This document shows positions 8,427 through 18,845 of a stretch of DNA of 64,000 nt, piece by piece. Source of the DNA: Mucilaginibacter achroorhodeus (GTDB lineage: Bacteria > Bacteroidota > Bacteroidia > Sphingobacteriales > Sphingobacteriaceae); contig NZ_VOEI01000003.1 in assembly GCF_007846095.1 (NCBI RefSeq), forward strand, positions 1-64,000, given 5' to 3'. The notes beneath the pieces are model-generated. The model saw nothing but the letters and a program-made list of their open reading frames with translations. It searched no databases and had not been told where the DNA came from. The position numbers and the translations under genes were made by a program. How positions within the stretch are numbered: position 1 is the stretch's first letter; the number at the start of each line of letters is the position of its first letter.

Positions 8427-9416
8427 ATGAAACAGATACTCAATCATTTATTCGAACATAAGACGTTCACCCGTGAGCAGTCGAGAGATATATTGAAAGA
8501 CATCGCCACCGGCAAGTTCAACAACTCGCAAATGGCTGCTTTTATGACTGCATATTGCATGCGCAGCATTACCGTTAACGAACTGGAAGGCTTTCGTGAT
8601 GCCATGCTGGAGCTTTGCTTGCCTATAGACCTGGAAAACGGCGAATTGATCGACCTTTGTGGTACAGGTGGCGACGGTAAAGACACTTTTAATATCTCAA
8701 CACTTGCATCATTTGTAGTTGCAGGCGCAGGTTATAAAGTGGCTAAGCACGGCAATTATGGTGTATCGTCAGGGTGTGGTTCATCAAATGTGATGGAGCA
8801 TTTGGGCTACGCTTTTACTAATGATGGAGATAAACTGAAACATAGTATCGATAAAGCAAATATCTGTTTTCTGCACGCGCCATTGTTTCACCCCGCCATG
8901 AAAACTGTGGCACCTATTCGCCGGGAGCTGGGTGTAAAAACTTTCTTCAATATGCTTGGCCCGGTGGCAAATCCGGCAAAGCCGCAAAACCAGATGGTAG
9001 GCGTGTTTAACCTGGAGCTTGCCCGTATCTATGCATACCTGTACCAAAAATCTGGCGTAAAATACACCATTTTGAATGCCCTTGACGGTTATGACGAGAT
9101 ATCATTAACATGCGATTTCAAAACTTTTTCATCAGAAGGTGAAAGGGTTACGAGTGTGGAATCGCTGGGTTTCGAGAAGCTAAAAGAAGATCAGATAACC
9201 GGTGGGCATACGGTTGGTGAATCGGCTGATATTTTTATGAAAGTACTTAATGATGAAGCAACGAGTGCACAAACCAGCGTGGTGTTAAGCAATGCCGCCA
9301 TGGCCATCAAAACTATTAAACCTGATACCAGCTTTGCTGATTGTTTTTACGAAGCCGAAGAATCATTGGTAAGCAAAAAAGCGCTGAACAGTTTTAAAAC
9401 ACTTTTAGCTAATTAA
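8427..9416 (+). CDS. trpD: Anthranilate phosphoribosyltransferase
   Basis: A 329-residue cytosolic enzyme that joins anthranilate to phosphoribosyl diphosphate, the second committed step to tryptophan. The PRPP-binding loop reads CGTGGDGKDTFNISTLASF near residues 77-95, followed by AKHGNYGVSSGCGSSNVME, both family signatures. Length is usual for TrpD. The start codon lies immediately behind the attenuator terminator and has no Shine-Dalgarno sequence. It is the first structural gene of a trpD-trpF-trpB unit; trpE, trpG, trpC and trpA are not in the window. Expression should depend on tRNA-Trp charging through the leader at 8301-8418. Confidence 0.96.
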   Translation: MKQILNHLFEHKTFTREQSRDILKDIATGKFNNSQMAAFMTAYCMRSITVNELEGFRDAMLELCLPIDLENGELIDLCGTGGDGKDTFNISTLASFVVAGAGYKVAKHGNYGVSSGCGSSNVMEHLGYAFTNDGDKLKHSIDKANICFLHAPLFHPAMKTVAPIRRELGVKTFFNMLGPVANPAKPQNQMVGVFNLELARIYAYLYQKSGVKYTILNALDGYDEISLTCDFKTFSSEGERVTSVESLGFEKLKEDQITGGHTVGESADIFMKVLNDEATSAQTSVVLSNAAMAIKTIKPDTSFADCFYEAEESLVSKKALNSFKTLLAN

Positions 9417-9417
9417 A

Positions 9418-10041
9418 ATGCACATCAAGGTTTGTGGCTTAAAATTCGAAGATAACATTAAAGCGATAGGCGCTTTAGACCCTGATTATATGGGGTTTAT
9501 ATGTTATGATAGATCACACAGGTTTATCGGTGACCTTAATGAAGAGATCTTATATCACATACCTGCAGATATTATTAAAACCGGTGTTTTTGTTAATGAA
9601 GCTGCTGATGTAATAAGCAAACTGATCTATAAATATAAATTTGATGCTATTCAGTTACACGGAAATGAATCGCCTGATTTTTGCGCTTTGTTCAAACACG
9701 AAGTTGAGGTTATCAAAGCTTTTGGTATAGATAACGACTTTGATTTTGGGCAGTTGGAAGCATACAAAGAAAGTGTCGATCTCTTTCTTTTCGATACTAA
9801 AACATCCGCCCATGGTGGTTCAGGTAAAACATTCGATTGGGACATATTAACTCAGTACAAACTGGATGTGCCTTTCTTTTTATCAGGCGGCTTGAGCCCA
9901 GAGAACATCGCCAAGGTAGCAAAAATTAAACACCCAGCGTTCTATGGCGTAGATCTAAACAGCAGGTTCGAGCTATCGCCAGGACTTAAAGATATTGATA
10001 AACTAAAACAAGTTTTTTTTGAGGTGAAAAGTAGAAGCTAA
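9418..10041 (+). CDS. trpF: Phosphoribosylanthranilate isomerase
   Basis: A 207-residue TIM-barrel enzyme converting phosphoribosylanthranilate to the carboxyphenylamino deoxyribulose phosphate intermediate of tryptophan synthesis. The catalytic cysteine lies in the N-terminal motif [12 protein letters not shown] (residues 2-13); AIQLHGNE near 80 and the phosphate-binding [13 protein letters not shown] and [11 protein letters not shown] segments near 155-185 are also visible. It starts one base after the trpD stop codon, a clear sign of translational coupling. The gene that usually sits between trpD and trpF in this group, trpC, is absent here. Confidence 0.95.
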   Translation: MHIKVCGLKFEDNIKAIGALDPDYMGFICYDRSHRFIGDLNEEILYHIPADIIKTGVFVNEAADVISKLIYKYKFDAIQLHGNESPDFCALFKHEVEVIKAFGIDNDFDFGQLEAYKESVDLFLFDTKTSAHGGSGKTFDWDILTQYKLDVPFFLSGGLSPENIAKVAKIKHPAFYGVDLNSRFELSPGLKDIDKLKQVFFEVKSRS

Positions 10042-10073
10042 CATTCACTCAATCACTAATTCAACAATTAAAC

Positions 10074-11255
10074 ATGAAGTACGGAGTAAACGAACAAGGA
10101 TATTACGGAGATTTTGGTGGAGCATACATACCTGAGATGTTGTATCCCAATGTTGAAGAATTACGCCGCGAATACCTGAAAATATTGGATGACCCTGATT
10201 TTAAAGCGGAGTTCGACCAATTGATGAAGGATTACGTTGGCCGTCCTTCGCCGTTGTACCACGCCAAGCGCTACTCTGAAAAATATGGTGCAAATATTTT
10301 CTTCAAGCGAGAAGATCTGAACCATACCGGCTCGCATAAAATAAATAACGCCATTGGGCAAATATTGCTTGCTAAACGCCTTGGCAAAAAACGCATTATT
10401 GCTGAAACAGGTGCCGGCCAGCACGGGGTTGCAACAGCGACAGTTTGCGCATTAATGGGCATCGAGTGCATTGTGTACATGGGCGAGATAGATATGGAGC
10501 GCCAGGCACCAAACGTTGCCCGCATGAAAATGTTAGGAGCAACAGTTGTACCTGCTACATCCGGCAGTAAGACGCTGAAGGATGCAACTAACGAGGCTCT
10601 GCGGGATTGGATAGCCAACCCTGTGGATACGCATTACATCATCGGCTCGGTGGTGGGGCCGTACCCTTATCCTGAGATGGTGGCCAAATTTCAGTCCATC
10701 ATATCTGCTGAAACTAAAGTACAGCTGAAAGAACACACCGGCAGCGAACTGCCACAATACGTACTTGCGTGTGTTGGTGGCGGCAGCAATGCAATGGGCA
10801 TGTTCTATAATTTTCTGGATGACGATGATGTTAAGTTGGTAGCTGTAGAAGCTGCAGGCAAAGGTGTGAACAGCGGGCACTCTGCCGCTACTACTGCGCT
10901 TGGGAAAGAGGGTGTATTGCACGGCAGTCGTACTATTTTAATGCAAAGCGATGACGGCCAGGTTATAGAGCCTTATTCTATATCAGCCGGTTTGGATTAC
11001 CCAGGCATTGGCCCGCAGCACGCGCATTTGTATAAAGTTAATCGTGCCCAATACGTAAGCATTACCGATGAGGAATCATTAAATGCCGGGCTGCTTTGCT
11101 GCCAGTTAGAAGGCATTATACCGGCCATAGAGACAGCCCATGCCTTGGCATACCTCGAAAAAATGACCTTTAAGAAAGATGATAACGTAGTTATCTGTAT
11201 CTCCGGCCGCGGTGATAAAGACCTGAACACATACATCAAGCATTTTGGATTTTAG
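10074..11255 (+). CDS. trpB: Tryptophan synthase beta chain
   Basis: A 393-residue PLP enzyme that condenses indole with serine. The PLP lysine is in [13 protein letters not shown] near residue 87, the phosphate-binding loop is [10 protein letters not shown] near 233, and the C-terminal segment SGRGDKD near 381 is typical of TrpB1. The N-terminus [15 protein letters not shown] also fits TrpB1, which works with an alpha subunit. trpA is not downstream here: the next gene, 218 bases away, is an ABC permease. TrpA must be supplied from another locus. It follows trpF by 32 bases and should be under the trp attenuator. Confidence 0.96.
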   Translation: MKYGVNEQGYYGDFGGAYIPEMLYPNVEELRREYLKILDDPDFKAEFDQLMKDYVGRPSPLYHAKRYSEKYGANIFFKREDLNHTGSHKINNAIGQILLAKRLGKKRIIAETGAGQHGVATATVCALMGIECIVYMGEIDMERQAPNVARMKMLGATVVPATSGSKTLKDATNEALRDWIANPVDTHYIIGSVVGPYPYPEMVAKFQSIISAETKVQLKEHTGSELPQYVLACVGGGSNAMGMFYNFLDDDDVKLVAVEAAGKGVNSGHSAATTALGKEGVLHGSRTILMQSDDGQVIEPYSISAGLDYPGIGPQHAHLYKVNRAQYVSITDEESLNAGLLCCQLEGIIPAIETAHALAYLEKMTFKKDDNVVICISGRGDKDLNTYIKHFGF

Positions 11256-11341
11256 AGGCTGAAGGATTGGAAATAAGTTGATTACAGACTGTTAGTAAGT
11301 TCCTGATCTCTGATCTTAAACCATTGATTAATTGATGCCAT

Positions 11342-11381
11342 TGTATCATAACCGTACACATGCTGTTACACTTGCGTACAG
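11342..11381 (+). promoter_or_regulatory. Upstream regulatory module, copy 1 (permease array)
   Basis: TGTATCATAACCGTAC (11342-11357), 16 bases, then GCGTACAG (11374-11381). The same two blocks occur at 21365-21403 before the ATPase gene, with a 15-base spacer. In both copies a -7-like box containing AACTTT starts exactly 48 bases after the last base of the second block. The CGTAC half-sites suggest a dimeric DNA-binding protein. Which regulator binds is unknown. Confidence 0.65.
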
Positions 11382-11428
11382 CGTGTACGTTGGATATGTA
11401 ACATAAATATCTGTAAATCAATTTTTTA

Positions 11429-11468
11429 AACTTTTGGTATGGCTTTTAACTTCTTTAAGCAAATACCA
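11429..11468 (+). promoter_or_regulatory. Core promoter of the permease array with GGTAT/ATACC inverted repeat
   Basis: AACTTTTG (11429-11436) resembles TAnnTTTG with one mismatch. It overlaps TGGTAT (11435-11440), which is repeated inverted as ATACCA (11463-11468) six bases before the ATG of the first permease. The unit before the ATPase gene has the same design. Start-site position is inferred. Confidence 0.4.
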
Positions 11469-11473
11469 TCACA

Positions 11474-13900
11474 ATGCTGAAAAATTATTTCAAGATCGCG
11501 TGGAGAAACATCCTTCGTCATAAGGCTTACTCATTTATCAATATTTCAGGTTTAACAGTAGGCATCGCCGCCTGCCTGATGATCTTCGTAATTCTGCAGT
11601 TTGAAACCAGTTACGATAAATTTAATACCAGTTACAAGAACATTTACCACATTATAACCGAGCAAAAGCAGGAAGGTAATGTAAATTATAACCCAGGTGT
11701 ATCGGTGCCTGGTTTAGAAGGGTTTCGTTTAGATATGCCGCAGGTAAAATTCGCCGCGGTAAATTCAAGCAATGGCAGCCAATTCACTGTGTTAGGTAAT
11801 GGCGGCAGCGTGTCTGCCAGCGACAAAAAATTCATTGAGCCGATTGGTGTGATGTTCACTGAGCCGCAGTTCTTCGACATTTTTACTGCAAAATGGCTTA
11901 GCGGAGATAAAAACGTTTTGTCTCAGCCAAATATGGCAGTATTATCAAAAGCTACTGCTGATAAATATTTTGGCGATTGGAAAGAGGCAAACGGAAAATC
12001 CATCAAAATAGATAATTCGATAACCTTGCGCGTGGCGGGGGTTATTGAGGATGTACCAAGCAACACGGACATACCGCTTAAAGTACTGGTATCTTACATC
12101 ACCTGGAAAAACGCAGGCGACCTATATGGCTACACAACTGAATGGGGATCTCTGAGCAGCAACCACCAGATATTCGCGCTGCTACCTCAAACCATGTCGC
12201 AGGATGCTTTTCAAAAGCAGATAGATATTTTTACCAAAAAAGCAACAGAGAAAAAGACAAACAGTACCCGCATACATATAGCGCAGCCGCTTGGCGAACT
12301 GCATTTTGATACCAAAGTAGGCAATACCCTTGGCGATCATTTAACCAGTAAAGCAACACTTAAAACCTTAGGTTTCATTGGTATCCTTATTATTTTAATG
12401 GCGTCTATCAACTTCATTAATTTGTCAACCGCGCAGTCAGTTGGTCGCTCAAAAGAGGTTGGTATCCGCAAAGTATTAGGCAGTACGCGCTCACAACTAA
12501 TAGCACAGGTTTTAGGCGAAACTATGCTGGTAATATTATTCTCCATATTACTTGCTTTGGCCCTGGCTAAAATTGCTTTACCACACCTAAAAAACATTGC
12601 CAGTGTGCCTGATGATATTGCTTTGCTAAGCACCGGCACAGTATTGTTTTTGGTTACAACATTTATTGTTGTTGTTCTGCTATCAGGTATTTATCCTGCG
12701 TTGGTGGTATCGGGCTTTAAACCGGTGCTGGCTTTAAAAAACAAGATCACAGCAGCATCAATTGGGGGTATCCCGTTGCGCAGGGCATTAGTAGTGGCAC
12801 AGTTTGCCATTGCACAATTGTTGATCATCGGTACTATAGTTGCCGTTAACCAGATGAACTTTGTGAATGAAGCCGACCTCGGTTTTAATAAAGAAGCGGT
12901 ACTGGTGCTACCAGGGTATACTGATAGCATCAGCTTGAGTAAGATGGAATCATTTAAAGCCAATTTGCTTCAAAATCCTAATGTAAAGTCGGTAAGTTTT
13001 GCTTCTGATGCACCATCATCTGAAAACAACTCGGGATCGAACTTTTACTATAATAATTCTATGAAAGATCCCGACTTCAATACTTTCCTGAAGTTTGGAG
13101 ATAATGATTATTTTAAAACTTTTGGGTTAAAGTTTGCTGCAGGCAAAGGGTTTGATAAAAGTGATACTACAAACCAGTTTGTTGTAAATGAGACCTTTAT
13201 ACACAAGCTTGGTATAAAGAGGGCAGAAGATGCTATTGGTAAAACCATGAAATTGGGCAGCGCCAAAACCTTCTCGCCAATTGTAGGTGTGGTTAAAGAT
13301 TTTAAAACCAACTCGTTACGCGATGAGGTGAAACCGATAGCAATCTCATCAAAAAGATCAGTTCTATCGCAAGTTGCGGTCAAGATAGAAACGAAAAATT
13401 TAAGCAGCACTGCTAAAACAATCCAAAGCCTTTGGGAAAAAACCTATCCTGAGTACGCTTACAATGGCTACTTTCTTGATGAAACCATTGCTCAGTTCTA
13501 TAAACAAGAAAATCAGCTGGCATTGGTTTATAAGTTGTTTGCTTTTATAGCTGTTTTTATTTCATGCCTTGGTTTGTATGGGTTGGTGTCGTATATGGCC
13601 GTACAGCGCACCAAAGAAGTTGGCGTGCGTAAAGTTCTCGGCGCTTCAGTATTCAATATAGTGTTGCTGTTCTCAAAAGAGTTTATGATACTGATAGGTA
13701 TTTCTTTTGTGCTGGCAATGCCAACCGCCTGGTATATGATGAGCCAGTGGTTGCAAAACTTTGCTTATCGTATTCCTTTAACTGCAGGGGTATTCATCTT
13801 AGCGATGGCAACATCCATCATGATAGCATGGCTAACGGTTGGCTATAAAGCAACAAAAGCAGCATTGGTTAACCCCGTTAAAAGTTTAAGAAGCGAGTAA
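11474..13900 (+). CDS. FtsX/MacB-type ABC transporter permease 1
   Basis: An 808-residue inner-membrane permease with the tandem layout used in Bacteroidota: an N-terminal membrane helix (about 20-40) after the motif MLKNYFKIAWRN, a MacB-type periplasmic domain, three helices of the first FtsX domain (about 290-430), a second periplasmic domain and a second FtsX domain (about 680-800). Each FtsX domain begins with a KEVGIRKVLG-like motif (RSKEVGIRKVLGS and RTKEVGVRKVLGA). Such proteins use a separate ATPase, presumably the one at 21546-22223. Substrate unknown; antimicrobial or lipid-like compounds are typical for MacB relatives. First of four paralogues, 73 bases behind a shared promoter module. 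Confidence 0.85.
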   Translation: MLKNYFKIAWRNILRHKAYSFINISGLTVGIAACLMIFVILQFETSYDKFNTSYKNIYHIITEQKQEGNVNYNPGVSVPGLEGFRLDMPQVKFAAVNSSNGSQFTVLGNGGSVSASDKKFIEPIGVMFTEPQFFDIFTAKWLSGDKNVLSQPNMAVLSKATADKYFGDWKEANGKSIKIDNSITLRVAGVIEDVPSNTDIPLKVLVSYITWKNAGDLYGYTTEWGSLSSNHQIFALLPQTMSQDAFQKQIDIFTKKATEKKTNSTRIHIAQPLGELHFDTKVGNTLGDHLTSKATLKTLGFIGILIILMASINFINLSTAQSVGRSKEVGIRKVLGSTRSQLIAQVLGETMLVILFSILLALALAKIALPHLKNIASVPDDIALLSTGTVLFLVTTFIVVVLLSGIYPALVVSGFKPVLALKNKITAASIGGIPLRRALVVAQFAIAQLLIIGTIVAVNQMNFVNEADLGFNKEAVLVLPGYTDSISLSKMESFKANLLQNPNVKSVSFASDAPSSENNSGSNFYYNNSMKDPDFNTFLKFGDNDYFKTFGLKFAAGKGFDKSDTTNQFVVNETFIHKLGIKRAEDAIGKTMKLGSAKTFSPIVGVVKDFKTNSLRDEVKPIAISSKRSVLSQVAVKIETKNLSSTAKTIQSLWEKTYPEYAYNGYFLDETIAQFYKQENQLALVYKLFAFIAVFISCLGLYGLVSYMAVQRTKEVGVRKVLGASVFNIVLLFSKEFMILIGISFVLAMPTAWYMMSQWLQNFAYRIPLTAGVFILAMATSIMIAWLTVGYKATKAALVNPVKSLRSE

Positions 13901-13957
13901 TCATGCACAAGTCTTTCTTGAAATTGGGAAATGACTTGTTTATTTAACATTACTTCC

Positions 13958-16375
13958 ATGATAAAAAACTACTTTAAGATTGCCTGGCGCAGCCTGGCTA
14001 AGCAAAAGGCTTACTCACTTATCAACGTAATTGGTTTGAGTGTAGGCCTAACGGCTTGTCTGATCGTTTCCACCGTTGTTGTTGATGAGTTGTCTTATGA
14101 CAAACAATGGTCAAAGGGCAATCGCATTTACCGTGTGCTTTCTGTAAGTAATGTTATCAAAGGCGAGGCACCGCAACCTGCTACTTTCTCAGGGCTTGGG
14201 CCTTCATTAAAACGTGACCTGCCTGAAACGGAAGATTATTGCAGGATATCTGTTATTCATAGCCGGCTTAAGCTTACCGCTGATGAAGAAGAAATAAACC
14301 TTAAGGTGCTACGTGCCGAACCTACCTTTTGGAATATGTTTGATGTAAAAGCACTTCAAGGGAATCCTGAAAAATTTATAAAGGGCTATACCAATATCGT
14401 CATAACCGAAAAGGTGCGCAAGCAATATTTTAAGGATAAGGAAGTGATAGGTAAAGTGATCGTGAATGTTCCTGAGTTCGGAGATCCGCAGAAATACCTT
14501 GTTACCGGCGTAATTGAAAACCTGCCGCAAAACTCACATCTACAGGCCGACGTGATCGCGCTTAACGAATATCGGGCTCAGGATAATCGCATACCGGGCA
14601 TTAATGAAGGTTACACGTTTGAGCCACAATATGTGCTATTAAAGCACGGAACAAACATTGAAGCTTTTACTAAAAAAGTTAATCAGTGGTACGCTGCGAA
14701 CTACAAGGGCAAGGTGTTAGACTATTTATTCAGATTTCAGCCTTTAAAAGATATTTATTTAAGATCTGATTTCCCTGCAGTGCAGGAAGTGCATGGCAAC
14801 ATCCGTAACGTTTACATTTTTGCGGTAATTGCTGCTTTACTATTAATTATAGCCTGCATTAACTTTGTTAACCTAACCATTTCAAGGGTGTTCACACGTG
14901 CACGGGAGACAGGTGTTAGAAAAGTACTTGGCGCGGGTACCGCTCAGATCATCGCCCGTTTTTTAGCAGAATCAATTTTGTTTTTTGCGTTATCTTTTGC
15001 AATTGCAGTAATACTATATCCTATTCTGATCAAATACGTTGAGGTTTATCTCGGTCATCCTTTGGTTATCAATCTTTTCAACGGGGCATTTCTGTTTATA
15101 GCTATCGCTGGTGTTGCAATGGTAAGTTTGCTAACCGGATTATATCCAGCTTGGTACTTATCCAAACCCAAGCCAACTGTGATTTTTAGGGACAAGCTAC
15201 CAACAAGCGGTGGTTTAAACTTGCTTAAAAGATCATTGATAGTTGGCCAATTTACCATATCAGCTACTATTATCATTGCCACTCTTGTGGTACGTTATCA
15301 AGTTAATTTTATGAGCCAGCGCGATCTGGGTTTCGATAAAAGCAACCTTGTTAATATAGATTTTACAGACTGGGGCAAAACAGGAGAAGGCTTTAAAAAT
15401 GCGGTAAAACAAATACCAGGTGTTACAGGTGCCAGTATCACCAATTGGTATCCTTCATCAGGGTCGGGTTCAATGTCGCGTGGTGTAAAACTTGACAAAA
15501 AAAACGTAACGCTTTATTTTATTCAAGGTGATGCCGATTTGCCTTACATTATGGGCTTCAGGCTCCAGAAAGGTCGACTGTTTGATAGAACTTCAAATGC
15601 CGATGCGCTAAGTCAGGATTCGTTAATGGGAGGGGTTATTGATCCTGAAACCAAAAGACTGATAAACAGCCAACCAATTTTAGCAACAGCGTATACAGCC
15701 AAATTAATGGGCCTTAAGATCAATGCTCTTGCCGGTAAGTTTGAAGGTATGCCGGTAGGTGTTGTTTCTGATTTTTACAGTGAATCGCTCCACAACAAGA
15801 TCAAGCCGACCGTGATACAGGCCATAAAGGATCAGCGTTACGGGGCAATGCTTATCAAAACAATCCCGGGTAGCGGCAAGCATGTGCTGGAAGCTGTGAA
15901 TAAACTCTATAAAAGTTATTACCCTGCAAGACCCTTCAAATACAATTGGGTAAGCGATCTGATTGACAGGCAATACCGCGCTGATTTCAAATTACAGCAA
16001 CTGTTTACTTGTTTCAGCTTACTCATCATTTTCCTGGCTTGTATAGGTTTGTTTGGGGTTGTTGCTTTTGCCACTGAACAGCGTGTGAAAGAGATCGGGA
16101 TAAGAAAGGTGTTGGGTGCAAGCGTACAAGATATCGTTACATTAATATCAGTCGACTTCATCAAGCTGGTACTCGTAGCGTTTTTAATAGCTTCCCCGAT
16201 AACTTGGTACGCTATGAACGCCTGGCTGCAGAATTATGCATACCGTGTTAGTATACCGGTATGGGCATTTGGCTTAGGCGGGGCAAGCATTGTGGTACTT
16301 GCATTAATAACCATCAGTTTCAAGTCGGTACGAGCAGCTTTCACCAACCCGGCAGAGAGCTTACGCGCTGATTAA
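13958..16375 (+). CDS. FtsX/MacB-type ABC transporter permease 2
   Basis: An 805-residue paralogue with the same layout. I chose ATG 13958 (MIKNYFKIAWRSLAKQKAY) because all three siblings begin with this motif; an in-frame ATG at 13931 would add a nine-residue polar extension unlike the others. FtsX markers are RARETGVRKVLGA and RVKEIGIRKVLGA. The C-terminus FTNPAESLRAD parallels the VNPVKSLRSE ends of its siblings. It lies 57 bases behind permease 1 without a terminator, so it is likely in the same transcript. The periplasmic domains differ clearly from those of permease 1, so the four are old paralogues and not recent copies. Confidence 0.84.
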   Translation: MIKNYFKIAWRSLAKQKAYSLINVIGLSVGLTACLIVSTVVVDELSYDKQWSKGNRIYRVLSVSNVIKGEAPQPATFSGLGPSLKRDLPETEDYCRISVIHSRLKLTADEEEINLKVLRAEPTFWNMFDVKALQGNPEKFIKGYTNIVITEKVRKQYFKDKEVIGKVIVNVPEFGDPQKYLVTGVIENLPQNSHLQADVIALNEYRAQDNRIPGINEGYTFEPQYVLLKHGTNIEAFTKKVNQWYAANYKGKVLDYLFRFQPLKDIYLRSDFPAVQEVHGNIRNVYIFAVIAALLLIIACINFVNLTISRVFTRARETGVRKVLGAGTAQIIARFLAESILFFALSFAIAVILYPILIKYVEVYLGHPLVINLFNGAFLFIAIAGVAMVSLLTGLYPAWYLSKPKPTVIFRDKLPTSGGLNLLKRSLIVGQFTISATIIIATLVVRYQVNFMSQRDLGFDKSNLVNIDFTDWGKTGEGFKNAVKQIPGVTGASITNWYPSSGSGSMSRGVKLDKKNVTLYFIQGDADLPYIMGFRLQKGRLFDRTSNADALSQDSLMGGVIDPETKRLINSQPILATAYTAKLMGLKINALAGKFEGMPVGVVSDFYSESLHNKIKPTVIQAIKDQRYGAMLIKTIPGSGKHVLEAVNKLYKSYYPARPFKYNWVSDLIDRQYRADFKLQQLFTCFSLLIIFLACIGLFGVVAFATEQRVKEIGIRKVLGASVQDIVTLISVDFIKLVLVAFLIASPITWYAMNAWLQNYAYRVSIPVWAFGLGGASIVVLALITISFKSVRAAFTNPAESLRAD

Positions 16376-16444
16376 AGATTATAAATTATAGATAGCAATT
16401 GCTAAACGCACTTTTAGGATCTAATTATTTTACGATTTACCTCT

Positions 16445-18841
16445 ATGATAAAAAACTACTTTAAGATCGCCTGGCGAAACCTTTGGAAAAACAAGGTATC
16501 GTCGGTAATAAACATTGTTGGCTTGGCCGTGGGAATGGCCGCCTGCATTGTGATATTGCTGTTTGTTGCCTACGAAAAAAGCTTCGATAATTTTCATGGT
16601 GATAACATTGTAAGAATAAGTGAAGTACAAAAATTTCCGGGCATGGCCGCTTCACAAAAAGTAGGCCTGTCAATGTTTCCAATGGGGCCATCTTTAAAAG
16701 CCGATTTCCCGGAAGTGCAGCAATTTACAAGGGTAAAGTGGGATAAAAAATACCAGATGACCAACCGCGACAAGCGGGTGTTTTTACCACAGGTATTTGC
16801 GGTTGATTCCTCGTTCCTAAAAATATTCAATTTTAAAGTATTGAAAGGCAACGCGCAGGATGCCCTGGAAAAACCAAACAGCATTGCTATTACACAAGAG
16901 ACCGCCCAAAAATTATTCGGTAATGAAAACCCGATAGGCAAAACCATAAATCATTACGGCGGCGATACCATAAACTTTATGGTAACTGCTGTTATGGCCA
17001 ACTGCCCTAAAAATTCTCAATTGCAATTTGATGCGCTTTACTCTTTAGCAGGTATACACCAGAAATGGATGGATAACTGGGGAGGTAACTGGTTAAATAC
17101 CTATCTGAAATTAACGCCCGGCACCAAACTGACGGCTTTTGAAGGAAAGATGCCGGCATTTTTAAAGAAACACATGAAGGGCGACGGATGGAAATATTAT
17201 GAACTATTTTACCTGCCGTTAAAAGATATACATGCTGCATCAGCAGATATTGGTTTGGATTATCTCAACTATCAGAAGTTTGATAGAAAAGCTACTAATC
17301 TGTTTGCATTGATTGCTTTAATAGTGCTGGCTATTGCATGTGTTAATTCCATGAACCTATCCACCGCCCGTTCTGCTGATAGGGCCAGGGAGGTTGGCAT
17401 CCGAAAATCGATAGGTGCCAACAGGCCACAATTGGCTATCCAGTTTTTGGCAGAAACGGTATTGCTTTCGTTGCTGGCACTTGTTTTAGCAATTGTACTT
17501 GTAGAGATTTCTTTGCCGCTTGTGAATAATTTAAGCCAGCGGGAACTCAGTCTTAATATCACAGGTAATCCCGGCTTTATCTTTTTGCTTATTGCAGGAG
17601 CCTTGTTTGTGGGTATTATTTCCGGCATCTATCCTGCGGTTTTCCTGTCATCTTTTCAACCGGTAAAGGTTTTAAAAGGTTCTGTTGAAACTGGCAAAAA
17701 TAAAGGCGCTTTGCGCAATGTGTTGGTAGTGGCCCAATTTACAAGTGCAGTATTTCTGATGATTGCCACCGTGTTTGTGATTAAGCAGTTGCGCTTTATG
17801 CAGGATAAAGATCCCGGCTTCACGCGCGACCAGATTGTGAACATTCCGCTTGACAATATTTCCGGCCGTAATTATGAATTATTTAAGCAGCAGTTACTGG
17901 GTAATACTCTTGTAGCAGATGTTACAGGTTCGCAAGATCAGTTAGGTAGCCACCTTGATCAAAATGGCGTTTCCTTTAAATACAACAATGATGCTTTGCG
18001 CGAATTAGCTGCTACTCAATTGGTTGTCGATGATAATTATCTGCGCACTTATAACATCAAAATGGTAGAAGGTAAAAATTTCTCCTCTGAGAAATCAGCC
18101 AACGGCCACCAATACATTGTGAACGAATCAATGGCGAAAGAATTGCTGAAAGATCATCCCAAAGCGCCTTTATCATCACTGATAGGGCAGCGGTTTGGGT
18201 ATGACTCTTTGGGCGTTATAACAGGTATTGCCAAAGATTTTAACTTTAACTCGTTGCATTATAAAGTTGAGAACCTTTTTATAGTTAATCAGGATCAATG
18301 GGGATTTAATACGGTATCAGTAAAGTTAAAAGCAGGTAAATCAAAAGAAGCTCTTGAGTATATCAAAGCCACCTGGAAAAAGATCAATCCCGATTACCCT
18401 TTTGAATACCAGTTTCTTGACGACCACTTTGCTGAAGTGTACCAGGCTGATACACAGGTAAGTAAAATAGTAGGTGTACTGGCCGTGTTAGCCATCATGA
18501 TATCGTGCCTCGGCTTATTTGGCCTAGCATCATTCTCTGCCGAGAAACGAATCAAGGAGATTGGCGTCCGTAAGGTGCTGGGTGCATCGGTAAAAAGTAT
18601 TGTGGTATTACTTACCAGCCATTTTGTAAAACTGGTGCTAATTGCTAACCTTATCGCCTGGCCGCTTGCCTGGTACGCTGTAAATCACTGGTTGCAAAGC
18701 TTCGCATTCCGCATCAATGTAACCTGGGGTGCATTTGCAATTGTAGCGTTATCGTCCCTGTTTATCGCGGTTGCAACTATCAGTTATCAATCCATAAAAG
18801 CAGCTATAGTTAATCCTGTTAAAAGCCTACGAAACGAATAA
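16445..18841 (+). CDS. FtsX/MacB-type ABC transporter permease 3
   Basis: A 798-residue paralogue starting MIKNYFKIAWRNLWKNK. Seen: N-terminal helix at about 20-40, two MacB-type periplasmic domains, and two FtsX membrane domains introduced by RAREVGIRKSIGA and RIKEIGVRKVLGA; the first has Ser-Ile where the others have Val-Leu or Val-Val. The C-terminus is IVNPVKSLRNE. The 69-base gap before it contains the palindrome TAGCAATTGCTA (16393-16404) but no clear promoter or terminator. The next permease begins only four bases after its stop codon. Confidence 0.84.
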   Translation: MIKNYFKIAWRNLWKNKVSSVINIVGLAVGMAACIVILLFVAYEKSFDNFHGDNIVRISEVQKFPGMAASQKVGLSMFPMGPSLKADFPEVQQFTRVKWDKKYQMTNRDKRVFLPQVFAVDSSFLKIFNFKVLKGNAQDALEKPNSIAITQETAQKLFGNENPIGKTINHYGGDTINFMVTAVMANCPKNSQLQFDALYSLAGIHQKWMDNWGGNWLNTYLKLTPGTKLTAFEGKMPAFLKKHMKGDGWKYYELFYLPLKDIHAASADIGLDYLNYQKFDRKATNLFALIALIVLAIACVNSMNLSTARSADRAREVGIRKSIGANRPQLAIQFLAETVLLSLLALVLAIVLVEISLPLVNNLSQRELSLNITGNPGFIFLLIAGALFVGIISGIYPAVFLSSFQPVKVLKGSVETGKNKGALRNVLVVAQFTSAVFLMIATVFVIKQLRFMQDKDPGFTRDQIVNIPLDNISGRNYELFKQQLLGNTLVADVTGSQDQLGSHLDQNGVSFKYNNDALRELAATQLVVDDNYLRTYNIKMVEGKNFSSEKSANGHQYIVNESMAKELLKDHPKAPLSSLIGQRFGYDSLGVITGIAKDFNFNSLHYKVENLFIVNQDQWGFNTVSVKLKAGKSKEALEYIKATWKKINPDYPFEYQFLDDHFAEVYQADTQVSKIVGVLAVLAIMISCLGLFGLASFSAEKRIKEIGVRKVLGASVKSIVVLLTSHFVKLVLIANLIAWPLAWYAVNHWLQSFAFRINVTWGAFAIVALSSLFIAVATISYQSIKAAIVNPVKSLRNE

Positions 18842-18845
18842 TCAC

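Noticed and set aside
11429-11460. A sigma54 -24/-12 promoter before the permease array, considered because an NtrC-type regulator is in the window
   Set aside because: The TTGGTAT sequence resembles the -24 element, but no GC lies at the required distance in this copy or in the copy before the ATPase; a TAnnTTTG box explains the region better.
13931-13957. An earlier ATG for permease 2
   Set aside because: The nine extra residues (MTCLFNITS) do not appear in the three paralogues, all of which begin M-x-K-N-x-F-K-I-A.
16393-16404. Palindrome TAGCAATTGCTA between permeases 2 and 3 as an operator
   Set aside because: It is short, it is not repeated near the other permeases, and no promoter box lies close to it.
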